Source: JAZDFP01 sp043801445
GTDB lineage: Bacteria > Planctomycetota > MHYJ01 > JACQXL01
Direction: 5' to 3'
NCBI GenBank assembly: GCA_043801445.1
Contig: JAZDMB010000042.1
Span: forward strand, 1 to 50,099
Length of the DNA: 50,099 nt
Shown here piece by piece: positions 31,919 through 40,802 of this stretch. A program made the position numbers and the translations under genes. The notes under the pieces were generated by a model, which was given only the letters and a program-made list of their open reading frames with translations, was not told where the DNA came from and did not search any database. Every line of letters begins with the position of its first letter. The stretch's first letter is position 1.

Positions 31919-33829
31919 TCAAGATATTTTAGTAAGATTCTGTGGCAACCAGATAGAAATCTTTGTGCCCTTTCCCATCTCACTTTCAATATTAATATTA
32001 CCTTGATGATTATCTATAATTCTTTTAGCAATGGATAATCCTAATCCAAAACCATCTGATTTTGTGGTAAAGAAAGGCTCGAAAACCTTTTGAATATTCT
32101 GATGCGGTATCCCATTCCCGTTGTCGGCAATTTCAATCATAACACCTGCTTCTTGTCCTGATATTTGTGGCAAAGGATTGGATAATAAATAAACTTTTAC
32201 AGAAATAACGTTATTAGTTCCTAAACCATCAGTTTCGATAATTTCACTTGACCCGTTAGAGATGTTGGTTGTTCTATTAAGCGATTTTAATGTATTATGT
32301 TCACTTGCGACCGGTCTGAAAGTCGTATCACCATTATTACGGTCGCTTAAAGGCGACCTACCTGCCCGACCATTCGGTCGTTCGGGCGGGTCTCTCACTG
32401 GTCTTAAGGCACAGATAGCATTAAGAACAATATTATATATAACCTGTTTGATTTGTTCACTATCTATATCACAAAGAAGTTTGGATTTCGGCAAGTCCAA
32501 CTTAATTTCTATTTCTTGTGAATTTATCTGACGTATCAGCAAGATTATTTCATTAATTATATTTACGATATCAACTCTTTTAATAGTGGGCTTCCGTTCT
32601 CTGGCAAAATCCATAAAATTAGTAATCAAATTATTCAGACGTTCAGATTCCTTGATAACCATTTCCATTAATTTACTTTGGTCTTCAGATATATTGGCTT
32701 GAAGTTGACGTGATAACTCTTGAACAGCACTTCTAATAGAAGTTAATGGATTGCGAATTTCATGAGCAATACTCATACTCATCTCTTGAAGAGATTTAAG
32801 AAACTCGCTTTGCTTGTAAATTTCTTCCAGTTTTCTCTTGGATGTAACATTATCTAATATAATAACATTGCCATCTAACCTATTAGTGTCAGATTTCAGG
32901 ATAGCCGCTTTTACATCTAATAAAAGCCCATCTTCATTATTTACCGGCAGTGTTTTTATCACAACCGGAAGATTCCCTGCTTTAATAGAATTTCGGTTTA
33001 AAAATAGTTGTGAGAATTCCAAAAACTTCTCTTTTTGAGTTCTATCTAACTTTATTGCTTTATCTAAGAATTGATGTAATGAAATCTTATTGCGTCGGTT
33101 ATCCGAAGAATAAAGGTCTATATTTACGCCTAACATTTGTTGCGCCATAGGATTAGCATATAATATTTCCCCTCCTGGGGAAAGAACAATGATACCACTA
33201 ATCATATCCTGAAGAATCTTTGTTTTGAGAAGACGTTCATAGTTTAGAGCGCTTACCAATCGCCCAACTGAATATGCCACAAAATGTATTATAAGAGAAA
33301 AGAAAAATAGATAAGGAAGTATAAAACGAAATCCTTGAGCTGTCGTCTTGACATAATCCGTTGATAAAAGAAGCAATTTAAAATGTCCCGCCGCACTAAA
33401 TGAATAAATAATAGTAATTATCGCTAATAAAATTGTAGAAATAGTAGCAAATAAAAGACCTATCCGTGCCGACACAATAACATTAGCAGAAAGAATTAAA
33501 ACAAAATATAAGGAAACAAAAATACTTGCAGAACCACCGGTGCAATATGATAAGGACGAAACAAGAAGGATATCAATTGCTATTTGTAAAATAGCAATTA
33601 ATTTTAGTTTTTGCCTGACTACTTTAAGTAATATTAAATAAATAATATTACTGAAACAAGCAACAGTCAGTATTATATATGCGGCTAAAAAGCGAGGTGA
33701 AGAAAAAATAGCCTCTTTAAACGGTAGCTGATGAATTAAAACGGCACCTAAGGCAAAAACAGCGATAATAAGCCGTCCGAATAATACCCATTTCATGCGA
33801 GATAACATAATAGAATAACGTTCTTGCAT
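31919..33829 (-). CDS. PilS/NtrB-like sensor histidine kinase
   Basis: The 636-residue kinase has six hydrophobic segments in the first 190 residues, a PAS-like domain (about 205-330; IIVLSPGGEILYANPMAQ), a HisKA domain with phospho-acceptor His356 in AHEIRNPLTSI, and an ATPase domain with NIVLNAICAL, IADNGNGIP, and FFTTKSDGFGLGLSIAKRI. Between the N box and G1 box is an insertion of about 80 residues, more than expected, carrying the palindrome at 32341-32391. It lies 3 bp after pilC in the pilus block, which suggests a PilS-like role controlling pilus genes. No response regulator is adjacent, so its partner must be elsewhere. Confidence 0.88.
   Translation of the reverse strand: MQERYSIMLSRMKWVLFGRLIIAVFALGAVLIHQLPFKEAIFSSPRFLAAYIILTVACFSNIIYLILLKVVRQKLKLIAILQIAIDILLVSSLSYCTGGSASIFVSLYFVLILSANVIVSARIGLLFATISTILLAIITIIYSFSAAGHFKLLLLSTDYVKTTAQGFRFILPYLFFFSLIIHFVAYSVGRLVSALNYERLLKTKILQDMISGIIVLSPGGEILYANPMAQQMLGVNIDLYSSDNRRNKISLHQFLDKAIKLDRTQKEKFLEFSQLFLNRNSIKAGNLPVVIKTLPVNNEDGLLLDVKAAILKSDTNRLDGNVIILDNVTSKRKLEEIYKQSEFLKSLQEMSMSIAHEIRNPLTSIRSAVQELSRQLQANISEDQSKLMEMVIKESERLNNLITNFMDFARERKPTIKRVDIVNIINEIILLIRQINSQEIEIKLDLPKSKLLCDIDSEQIKQVIYNIVLNAICALRPVRDPPERPNGRAGRSPLSDRNNGDTTFRPVASEHNTLKSLNRTTNISNGSSEIIETDGLGTNNVISVKVYLLSNPLPQISGQEAGVMIEIADNGNGIPHQNIQKVFEPFFTTKSDGFGLGLSIAKRIIDNHQGNINIESEMGKGTKISIWLPQNLTKIS
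32341..32391. repeat. GC palindromic element (family C plus flank), in frame in the kinase gene
   Basis: GGTCGCTTAAAGGCGACC (32341-32358) is a hairpin, and CCTGCCCGACC...CGGGCGGGT (32361-32391) is a second, the latter aligned to 4963-4993 at about 26 of 31 positions. It is translated in frame as RDPPERPNGRAGRSPLSDR inside the ATPase domain insertion. Confidence 0.8.
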
Positions 33830-33832
33830 TTA

Positions 33833-35056
33833 TCATTTCTTTTTGCCAACACTTTTCTGGATCTCAAAAATAGGCATCATTATAGCAATAACAATTCCTC
33901 CTACAATTACACCCATCAGACCAATCATTAATGGCTCAATCATTGACGTCAATGATTCTACGGCTGCTTTAACTTGTGAGTCATAGAACTCAGAAATTTT
34001 TTCCAGAAGTGCCTCCAGTGCACCTGATTTTTCACCAATACCTATCATTCGAGTTACCATTGGCGGAAAAACCTTAGTTTTGCTAAGCGGTTCACTAAGA
34101 GTTTCTCCCTTACGAACATTTTCTTTAGCATGATTAATAGCTTCCTCAATAATTTGATTCCCGGAAGTAGCCGCAACGATTTCTAATGCTCCTAAAATAG
34201 GCACACCACTTTTTATTAATGTTGAAAACGTCCGACTGAAGCGAGAGATAGCCACTTTATTAAACAAGTCTCCAAAAACCGGTAATCGTAACATCAACCA
34301 GTCAAAATAATATGAGCCTATTCTGGTTTTAGTAATAGTTATCAAACCAAAGATAAATCCAAAAAGCCCCGGAACCCATATAAACCAATATCCTGTCATC
34401 ACTTTGCTGACTCCCAGAATTATGCGGGTGGGTAGTGGAAGGGAAATTCCTAATCCCTTAAATATAGTTTCAAATTGAGGAATAAGAAATACCATCATGC
34501 CTATAACAATCATAATAATTAACGAAAGAGAGATGACAGGATAAGTCATTGCAGATTTTATTTCTCTTTTTAACGCCTGTGAATTTTCCAAAAATTCTGC
34601 TAATCTACCAAGAATCACATCTAGTTGACCGCTCGCTTCGCCTGCTTTAATCATATTTATATAGATTTTAACGAACGCTTTAGGATATGTTGAAATAGCA
34701 TCTGAAAAATCAGAACCGCCACGAATCTTTTCAATAACCTCACTCAGTACTAACTTAAATCCGGGTTTATCCATTTGTTCATGTAAAACCTCAAGGCATT
34801 CCAAAAGAGGAATACCAGCTGAAATCATAGTTGATAACTGCCTGGTAAAAAGTACTAGGTCTTCGGTTGATGCTTTTTTAGCCGGGGTCATCTTAAATAA
34901 ATTAAATCCCTTTGCTTTAGAAACTTCTTCAATAGAAACAATAGCCATACCTCTCCTACGCAGCTCATTAGTGGCTTCAATGCGGTTAATTGCATTTTGA
35001 GTCCCTTTGATTTGTTTACCATCAGTCCCCTTTGCGACATATTTAAATTCTTTCAT
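33833..35056 (-). CDS. pilC: PilC/GspF inner-membrane platform protein
   Basis: The 407-residue protein has two tandem T2SSF domains, with LFTRQLSTMISAGIPLLECL near residue 80 and SRFSRTFSTLIKSGVPILGAL near 270. The C-terminal hydrophobic segments include LMIGLMGVIVGGIVIAIMMP. It forms the membrane base that the PilB motor works on. AAGGAG lies 12 bases before the ATG. It follows the two PilB genes by 70 bp and precedes the sensor kinase by 3 bp, consistent with one transcription unit. Confidence 0.95.
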   Translation of the reverse strand: MKEFKYVAKGTDGKQIKGTQNAINRIEATNELRRRGMAIVSIEEVSKAKGFNLFKMTPAKKASTEDLVLFTRQLSTMISAGIPLLECLEVLHEQMDKPGFKLVLSEVIEKIRGGSDFSDAISTYPKAFVKIYINMIKAGEASGQLDVILGRLAEFLENSQALKREIKSAMTYPVISLSLIIMIVIGMMVFLIPQFETIFKGLGISLPLPTRIILGVSKVMTGYWFIWVPGLFGFIFGLITITKTRIGSYYFDWLMLRLPVFGDLFNKVAISRFSRTFSTLIKSGVPILGALEIVAATSGNQIIEEAINHAKENVRKGETLSEPLSKTKVFPPMVTRMIGIGEKSGALEALLEKISEFYDSQVKAAVESLTSMIEPLMIGLMGVIVGGIVIAIMMPIFEIQKSVGKKK

Positions 35057-35126
35057 AATGGAAAATTCTCCTTGCCCCCATAATAACTAAATAAACCATT
35101 TTAACAATATAAATCCATTTAAACAA

Positions 35127-36842
35127 TCAGGTGTTCTTTTTAACTTCAGCAACAGATGTTTCTCCTCTGAGCGCTTTAAGAATAGCAGCACGTCTGATTG
35201 TTATTAAACCTAATTTATCAATTGCATAATCTCTTATTACTAATGGAGAAGCTCCGTTAATAATTAATCTTTTAATTTCATCATCAATTTCCAAAACCTC
35301 ATAAATAGCAGACCTTCCTTTATAACCACCGGTACAGCGTGAACAACCAACCGGCTCAAAAAGATTAGCTCTATCTATCTCTTCAGGGGTAAATCCTAAT
35401 GTACTTAACTGGTCTGCCGGTATCTTAACAGCTCTTTTACAATTAGGACACAACTTTCTCAGTAAGCGCTGATTGGCAACTAAAAGAACTGCCGAAGCAA
35501 TCATAAATGGGTCGATCCCCATATCAGCTAAACGAGATACGGTTGAAACACTATCGTTTGTATGTAATGTGCTAAAAACCAAGTGTCCTGTAATAGCAGC
35601 CTTAACACCAATATCTGCTGTTTCTAAATCACGCATTTCACCAATCATAATAATATCAGGGTCCTGCCTTAAAATAGACCTAAGCGCTGCCGCAAAAGTC
35701 ATTCCCGTCTTTACATTTACCGGCACTTGAATAATACCTGGTAATTGATATTCCACAGGGTCTTCCACAGTAATTATATTATCATCCGGACTAAATATTT
35801 CTTTAACTGAACAATAAAGGGTAGTGGTTTTGCCGCAACCAGTAGGCCCGCTTATAAGAACCATGCCATAAGAAGCATCAATAGCTTTCTTAAACAGTTT
35901 AAAATCTCTTTCTTCAAATCCCAAATCAGACAGTTTAAGTTCCAGGGTGGAAGAATCCAAGATTCTCAATACCACTCTTTCACCATGAACTGTAGGTATT
36001 ATAGAGACACGAATATCAACCCGTTTGATTCCCTTCCTAATTTGGAATTTACCGTCTTGAGGAAGACGACGCTCAGATATATCTAAATGCGCTATGATTT
36101 TAATACGAGAAATTATAGAATTATGAAGCCTTTTGGGCGGGGAAAAAGCCTCTTGTAAAATACCATCATAACGCAAACGAATGCTTACTCTTTTTTCGTA
36201 AGGTTCAATATGAATATCTGATGCCCCTTCTTCCATTGCTTTAGCAAGCATCATATTTACAAATTTTATTACTGGGGATTCGCCTGCTTCATCGGAAATT
36301 TGCGTTAAATCCAATTTCTCATCTTTTTCCTCGCCAGATTGAGTCATTTCTAAATCCAAAGTTTCCCCTGTCATATCCTCCATTAATTGATCCATTTTAT
36401 GTTCTTCAGGATGATATAAGTGAGATATGGAAGCTTTTAGTCGTCGTTCTAATGTAACAGACAATCTTATTTCACAGTGGCTTAAAATCCTGATATCATC
36501 CAACTTTATAACATCAAAAGGGTCTGATACGGCTACCGTCAGAATATTACCTATTTTTGATATCGGTAAAATATTATACTCTAATGCTTTTTGTTCAGGG
36601 ATTATTTCCGTTATCTTACCATCAACTATAATTTTCTCCGGCATAATGGGAGGCAGGTTAGATTCTAAAGCCAAGTAAGCCAAAAGAACATCCTCACTTA
36701 CTATTTTTTTATTAATAATAACGTCTATAAAAGATTTCTTTTCTTTGGTTGATAATTCCATCATATCTTTTGATTTCTCTTCTGATAAAACGTTATTCTT
36801 CAATAAAATACGATTAATTGTCTTATCAATATTTGTCAGCAT
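35127..36842 (-). CDS. pilB: PilB/GspE-type assembly ATPase, paralogue 1
   Basis: The 571-residue hexameric ATPase drives pilus or pseudopilus extension. It has an N-terminal MshEN-like domain (VLLAYLALESNLPPIMPEK), a Walker A GPTGCGKTTT, an Asp box ITVEDPVEYQLPG, Walker B and His box IMIGEMRDLETADI, and HLVFSTLHTNDSVS. A four-Cys zinc motif is complete, with CPNC and CSRC. It lies 3 bp downstream of paralogue 2. The two are of near identical length and architecture, but sequence similarity by eye is moderate, so the duplication is old. Confidence 0.96.
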   Translation of the reverse strand: MLTNIDKTINRILLKNNVLSEEKSKDMMELSTKEKKSFIDVIINKKIVSEDVLLAYLALESNLPPIMPEKIIVDGKITEIIPEQKALEYNILPISKIGNILTVAVSDPFDVIKLDDIRILSHCEIRLSVTLERRLKASISHLYHPEEHKMDQLMEDMTGETLDLEMTQSGEEKDEKLDLTQISDEAGESPVIKFVNMMLAKAMEEGASDIHIEPYEKRVSIRLRYDGILQEAFSPPKRLHNSIISRIKIIAHLDISERRLPQDGKFQIRKGIKRVDIRVSIIPTVHGERVVLRILDSSTLELKLSDLGFEERDFKLFKKAIDASYGMVLISGPTGCGKTTTLYCSVKEIFSPDDNIITVEDPVEYQLPGIIQVPVNVKTGMTFAAALRSILRQDPDIIMIGEMRDLETADIGVKAAITGHLVFSTLHTNDSVSTVSRLADMGIDPFMIASAVLLVANQRLLRKLCPNCKRAVKIPADQLSTLGFTPEEIDRANLFEPVGCSRCTGGYKGRSAIYEVLEIDDEIKRLIINGASPLVIRDYAIDKLGLITIRRAAILKALRGETSVAEVKKNT

Positions 36843-36845
36843 ATT

Positions 36846-38564
36846 TTATAACTCGGTCATTCTCAAGACTTCTTCAATCGAGGTCTTGCCTCGTAATACA
36901 TTAAGTAAACCGCAGCGTCTTAAAGTAATCATTTGCCTGTTTTTTACGGCATAAGCTTTAATATCAATAGCCGGGGTGCCTTTAATAATCATCTTGCGCA
37001 TTTCATCATCAATCTCTAATGCTTCCAAAAAAGCAAATCGGCCTTTATATCCCTTATTGCATAATGAACAACCGACCGGACAATAAATAATCGTCTGTCC
37101 GGAACACTCTTCTTCCTTAAATCCGATCTCCATTAATTTTTCCGGTGATGGCAATTTCTCAAGCGGTTTTTTACAAGAATCACATAGTCTTCGCGCCAAA
37201 CGTTGTGCCGCGATTAATATTACTGAAGAAGCTACTAAAAATTTATCGACGCCCATATCAATTAATCGAGAAATAGACGAGGCAGCGTCATTTGTATGTA
37301 ATGTGCTCAAAACAAGATGTCCTGTCATGGCAGCTTTAATAGCAATATCAGCCGTTTCACCGTCTCTGATTTCTCCGACCATCACCTTATTAGGGTCTTG
37401 ACGCAGTATGGCACGTAAAGCCGTAGAAAACATAAATCCTCTTTTAGGATTTATCGGAACCTGGCCCACGCCTTCCAATTGGTATTCAACCGGATCTTCC
37501 ACAGTCATTACATTATCTTCTATTGACATAATTTCTTTGAGTGCCGAATAAAGTGTGGTACTTTTACCGCTTCCGGTTGGTCCGGTTACTAAAAGCATTC
37601 CATACGGAGTATTAATCGCTCGTCTGAAAGCCGATAAAGCTTCCGGTTCAAATCCCAAAACATCCAACCCCATCGTAATACTGGAAGAATCAAGAACACG
37701 CATCACAACCTTTTCTCCAAAAATAGTCGGCAGTGTTGAGACGCGGAAATCTATCTGGCGACCCTCATATTTTATCTGGAATTTACCATCCTGCGGAATT
37801 CGTCTCTCCGCAATATCAAGCGAAGTCATAATTTTGATTCTGGAAATAATCGCGTTGAAAATCCTCTTAGGAGGCGACATTGCCTCATGAAGCACACCGT
37901 CCTTACGATAACGTATGGAAATTGTTTTTTCGAAAGGCTCAATATGAATATCGCTGGCTTTTTCCTCTAACGCTTTATGAATTATCTTATTGACGAATTT
38001 TACGATGGGAGCATCTTCGGCTGATTTGGCCAGTTCAGCCACACTTACATCATCCCCCGTATCAAGTTTAGTTATTTCAACATCTTCAAATAAGCTTTCA
38101 TTTAATAAACTTTCCATCTCCTTTTCACCCGGATTATAAACGCTTTCTAATTTCTGTTTTATTTTTGAAGCGGTTGAAATAGCCAATCTGAGTTCGGAGT
38201 TCAAGAACATTTTTGCCTCATCCAGCATGACAATATCATATGGATTGGAAACCACTACTGTCATAATATTACTTAGTTTTGCTATAGGAATCATGCCATA
38301 AGAGATTAATCTGGTTCTATCAACCGACAGAACTAAATTATCGTCAGGTTGAACTTTATCAAGGTCTAAAGGCGGAATACTTGAGTCTAAAGAAATGAGA
38401 GACAACAAATTCTCTTCGGTTATTATATTATTCTTGGTCAGGAATTCTACATAGGACAAATCACTTTTAGTAAACTGGCTGATAATCTCTTTATTTTTAT
38501 CAGGTGTTATCACATTCTTTTCAAGAAGCAGATTATTTATTTCCTTATCAAAAGTTGTTTTCAT
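36846..38564 (-). CDS. pilB: PilB/GspE-type assembly ATPase, paralogue 2
   Basis: The 572-residue ATPase has the same layout as its neighbour: MshEN-like domain (ENLLSLISLDSSIPPLDLDK), Walker A GPTGSGKSTT, MTVEDPVEYQLEG, VMVGEIRDGETADI, HLVLSTLHTNDAAS, and zinc Cys pairs CDSC and CSLC. Both paralogues keep all catalytic residues, so they may power distinct substrates or form a hetero-hexamer. It lies 12 bp after the stand-alone MshEN gene and 3 bp before paralogue 1. Confidence 0.96.
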   Translation of the reverse strand: MKTTFDKEINNLLLEKNVITPDKNKEIISQFTKSDLSYVEFLTKNNIITEENLLSLISLDSSIPPLDLDKVQPDDNLVLSVDRTRLISYGMIPIAKLSNIMTVVVSNPYDIVMLDEAKMFLNSELRLAISTASKIKQKLESVYNPGEKEMESLLNESLFEDVEITKLDTGDDVSVAELAKSAEDAPIVKFVNKIIHKALEEKASDIHIEPFEKTISIRYRKDGVLHEAMSPPKRIFNAIISRIKIMTSLDIAERRIPQDGKFQIKYEGRQIDFRVSTLPTIFGEKVVMRVLDSSSITMGLDVLGFEPEALSAFRRAINTPYGMLLVTGPTGSGKSTTLYSALKEIMSIEDNVMTVEDPVEYQLEGVGQVPINPKRGFMFSTALRAILRQDPNKVMVGEIRDGETADIAIKAAMTGHLVLSTLHTNDAASSISRLIDMGVDKFLVASSVILIAAQRLARRLCDSCKKPLEKLPSPEKLMEIGFKEEECSGQTIIYCPVGCSLCNKGYKGRFAFLEALEIDDEMRKMIIKGTPAIDIKAYAVKNRQMITLRRCGLLNVLRGKTSIEEVLRMTEL

Positions 38565-38576
38565 TTTGGACGACTA

Positions 38577-39035
38577 TTATTTCTTTTTGGTTTGACCTTG
38601 AGCCGATTGAATTGCCTGCTTAATCTGTGAGCTGGTACTAACAAACGCAAATACCTGGCAAGATGTTTTTTTCTCTATTTCTTCGATTACTTTTTGCCCA
38701 ATAGGTAACGAAATCGCTATCGTTACAACAGACCCAATTTTATCAAGAATCACAAATTGATATTGATTCATTAATTCCATCGGTATAATATCCAATACCT
38801 CCTTCGTAATGGTACAATGAGTCGCATCAATATAAGGCAATCCGAATTGGGTGGACAAAGCCGCGGCAATATCCATTTCGGTAATATAACCGAGTTTAAT
38901 CAGATTTTCACCAAGCATTCCGCCTGATTTTTGTTGTTCGCTAAGCCCTTCCTGCATCTGTTCGTTAGTAATCAATCCTTCATTAACAAGAATCTCTCCT
39001 AACCTTTTTTTGGTTATTTTAGAGATGTTTGGCAT
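38577..39035 (-). CDS. Stand-alone MshEN/GspE N-terminal domain protein
   Basis: The 152-residue protein consists only of the N-terminal domain of GspE/MshE ATPases: RLGEILVNEGLITNEQMQEG, GENLIKLGYITEMDIAAALS, QFGLPYIDATHCTI, and a second half ending in VFAFVSTSSQIKQAI. Such domains can bind cyclic di-GMP in some ATPases (MshEN motif); the exact motif residues were not confirmed. It has no ATPase core. It is the first pilus gene downstream of thiolase and just precedes the two PilB paralogues, so it may regulate them in trans. An AAGGAAG ribosome binding site is present. Confidence 0.85.
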   Translation of the reverse strand: MPNISKITKKRLGEILVNEGLITNEQMQEGLSEQQKSGGMLGENLIKLGYITEMDIAAALSTQFGLPYIDATHCTITKEVLDIIPMELMNQYQFVILDKIGSVVTIAISLPIGQKVIEEIEKKTSCQVFAFVSTSSQIKQAIQSAQGQTKKK

Positions 39036-39068
39036 AGTTCTTCCTTTAAGGTATAATTTAATTTATTA

Positions 39069-40253
39069 TCAAACTAATTCAATAGCCATAGCTACGGCGT
39101 TACCGCCACCAAGACATAGTGTCGCCAATCCTTTTTTAAGGTGCCGTTGTTTTAATGCGTAAATAAGAGTAGTCAAAACCCTCGCTCCGCTGCAACCAAT
39201 AGGATGGCCTATTGCCACCGCTCCGCCGTGCACGTTAACGATATCAGGATTAGCCTTTATTTCCCTAATTACCGCAATAGAAGCCGCTGAAAAAGCTTCG
39301 TTGATTTCTATTAAATCAAAATCGGTTATTTTCATTTTGGTCTTAGCTAATAGATTCTTAACTGCCTCGACCGGCGCCATCATCACCCATTCCGGAGCGA
39401 GTCCGCCTGTAGCATAATCTATGATACGAGCAACCGGTTTCAGTCCCATTTTCTCCTGTTTATCAGAAGACATTATTACCAGCGCGCTTGCTCCATCACT
39501 TATCTGAGAAGCATTTCCGGCCGTAACCGTTCCTTTCTCCTTAAAAGCCGCTTTTAACTGACCTAATTTTTCAACTGTAGTTTCTTCACGAACACCTTCG
39601 TCCTTATCAAATATAACCGGTTCCTTGCCTTTAGCAGGAGTAATTTTTATAGGAAGAATTTCCTCTTTAAATTTACCTTCTTTGATTGCCTTAGCTGCTT
39701 TTTGGTGGCTCTGGCAAGCGAAGTTATCCTGCATTTCCCGTGAAATATTATATTTCTCAGAGACTAATTCAGCCGTGATTGCCATATGAAAATCATTATA
39801 AATATCCCATAACCCGTCAAAAACCATCGCATCAACCATTTCAGCATGACCGAGCCTTTGACCAAATCGTGCGGATGGTAAAATGTATGGAGCATTAGTC
39901 ATACTCTCCATCCCGCCGGCAACTATTGTTTGATTTTCTCCTGCCCTAATTGAATTAGCAGCCAGCATCACGGCTTTCAATCCCGAACCGCAGACTTTAT
40001 TTATTGTAAAGGCGCCGACCCGGTCCGGCACACCGCCATGACGCAATGCCTGACGCGCCGGATTCTGCCCCAAACCTGCTGATAATACATTCCCCATAAT
40101 AACCTCTTCTACTATTTCCGGAGAAATACCAGCCCGTTTAATAACTTCCGCCACTGCTAAACCGCCTAACTTAGGCGCTGAAAAAGATGTTAATGAACCG
40201 TTGAACCTTCCGACCGCCGTGCGGACGCTGCCCATAATCATTACTGATGTCAT
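39069..40253 (-). CDS. Acetyl-CoA C-acetyltransferase (thiolase)
   Basis: The 394-residue thiolase condenses two acetyl-CoA or cleaves acetoacetyl-CoA. The nucleophile is Cys88 in NKVCGSGLKAVMLA. The other active-site motifs are NEAFSAASIAV, GGAVAIGHPIGCSGARVL and the C-terminal CLGGGNAVA. An AAAGGAA ribosome binding site precedes the ATG. It heads the minus-strand block and is 33 bp from the MshEN gene, an unexpected neighbour. With the acyl-CoA dehydrogenase and methylmalonyl-CoA mutase it suggests beta-oxidation or short-chain acyl metabolism. Confidence 0.96.
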   Translation of the reverse strand: MTSVMIMGSVRTAVGRFNGSLTSFSAPKLGGLAVAEVIKRAGISPEIVEEVIMGNVLSAGLGQNPARQALRHGGVPDRVGAFTINKVCGSGLKAVMLAANSIRAGENQTIVAGGMESMTNAPYILPSARFGQRLGHAEMVDAMVFDGLWDIYNDFHMAITAELVSEKYNISREMQDNFACQSHQKAAKAIKEGKFKEEILPIKITPAKGKEPVIFDKDEGVREETTVEKLGQLKAAFKEKGTVTAGNASQISDGASALVIMSSDKQEKMGLKPVARIIDYATGGLAPEWVMMAPVEAVKNLLAKTKMKITDFDLIEINEAFSAASIAVIREIKANPDIVNVHGGAVAIGHPIGCSGARVLTTLIYALKQRHLKKGLATLCLGGGNAVAMAIELV

Positions 40254-40321
40254 ATCTTATTCCTTTCTATACTCATTTGAAAATATAAAAATAATTATCT
40301 GTTTGCTAATAAAATAATTGC

Positions 40322-40349
40322 TTGACTCTTATTACCAATAAATTATAAT
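40322..40349 (+). promoter_or_regulatory. Candidate promoter of tRNA-Thr
   Basis: TTGACT at 40322-40327 and TATAAT at 40344-40349 are 16 bp apart, the best consensus promoter in the window. It points to tRNA-Thr 105 bp downstream, leaving a GC-rich leader with dyads. Confidence 0.65.
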
Positions 40350-40369
40350 TCTTAACCACAGCGAGTCAC

Positions 40370-40445
40370 AAGGGAGTCCGCTTCGCCTCGGCTCCAGCTC
40401 CAACTCGACTGAAACAAGGCGAACAGTCCCGACTGGGACCCCTAT
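40370..40445. repeat. GC-rich dyad region in the tRNA-Thr leader
   Basis: The segment contains GTCCCGACTGGGAC, a clean hairpin at about 40429-40442, and a CGCTTCGCCTCGG patch upstream. It resembles the dispersed GC palindromes and would be transcribed and then removed during tRNA maturation. Confidence 0.5.
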
Positions 40446-40453
40446 GATATCAA

Positions 40454-40525
40454 GCTAGCCTAGCTCAATGGCAGAGCATCCCGTTCGTAACGGGAAGGTT
40501 GTGGGTTCGACTCCCATGGCTAGCT
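40454..40525 (+). tRNA. tRNA-Thr (anticodon CGT)
   Basis: A 72-nt cloverleaf: acceptor GCTAGCC/GGCTAGC, D stem GCTC/GAGC, anticodon stem TCCCG/CGGGA with loop TTCGTAA, T stem GTGGG/CCCAT with TTCGACT, discriminator T. CCA is not encoded. The anticodon CGT is tRNA-Thr. Confidence 0.95.
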
Positions 40526-40555
40526 TATTCAATATGCTGCTGCCTATCCCATCAA

Positions 40556-40783
40556 CTATTCACTTTGTATTTTGTCCGAATCTTTTTTTTTCTGGAACCA
40601 GACAAGGTAGATAATCTCTAAAATACCACAAGTATTTAATATTAATAGCGCAATATACCACCCCAATTGATTATTCCTACCGCATTTCCACAAAGCAATC
40701 CCTTTCCAGATAGAAGACCAAATAACTATCAGAACTATTACTATTATAAAAGTCACTCCCCAAGCCATTATATTTGCATTCAT
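40556..40783 (-). CDS. DUF5652-like small membrane protein
   Basis: The 75-residue product has two hydrophobic segments (FIIVIVLIVIWSSIW and WYIALLILNTCGILEIIYLV) separated by LWKCGRNNQLGW. This pattern, with a Gly-rich NNQ-GW turn, fits the DUF5652 family of small bacterial inner-membrane proteins of unknown function. It ends in a Lys/Asp-rich tail. It is on the minus strand next to the L7/L12-like gene, 19 bp away. Confidence 0.7.
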   Translation of the reverse strand: MNANIMAWGVTFIIVIVLIVIWSSIWKGIALWKCGRNNQLGWYIALLILNTCGILEIIYLVWFQKKKDSDKIQSE

Positions 40784-40802
40784 TATTATATTCTCCTTTT
40801 TT

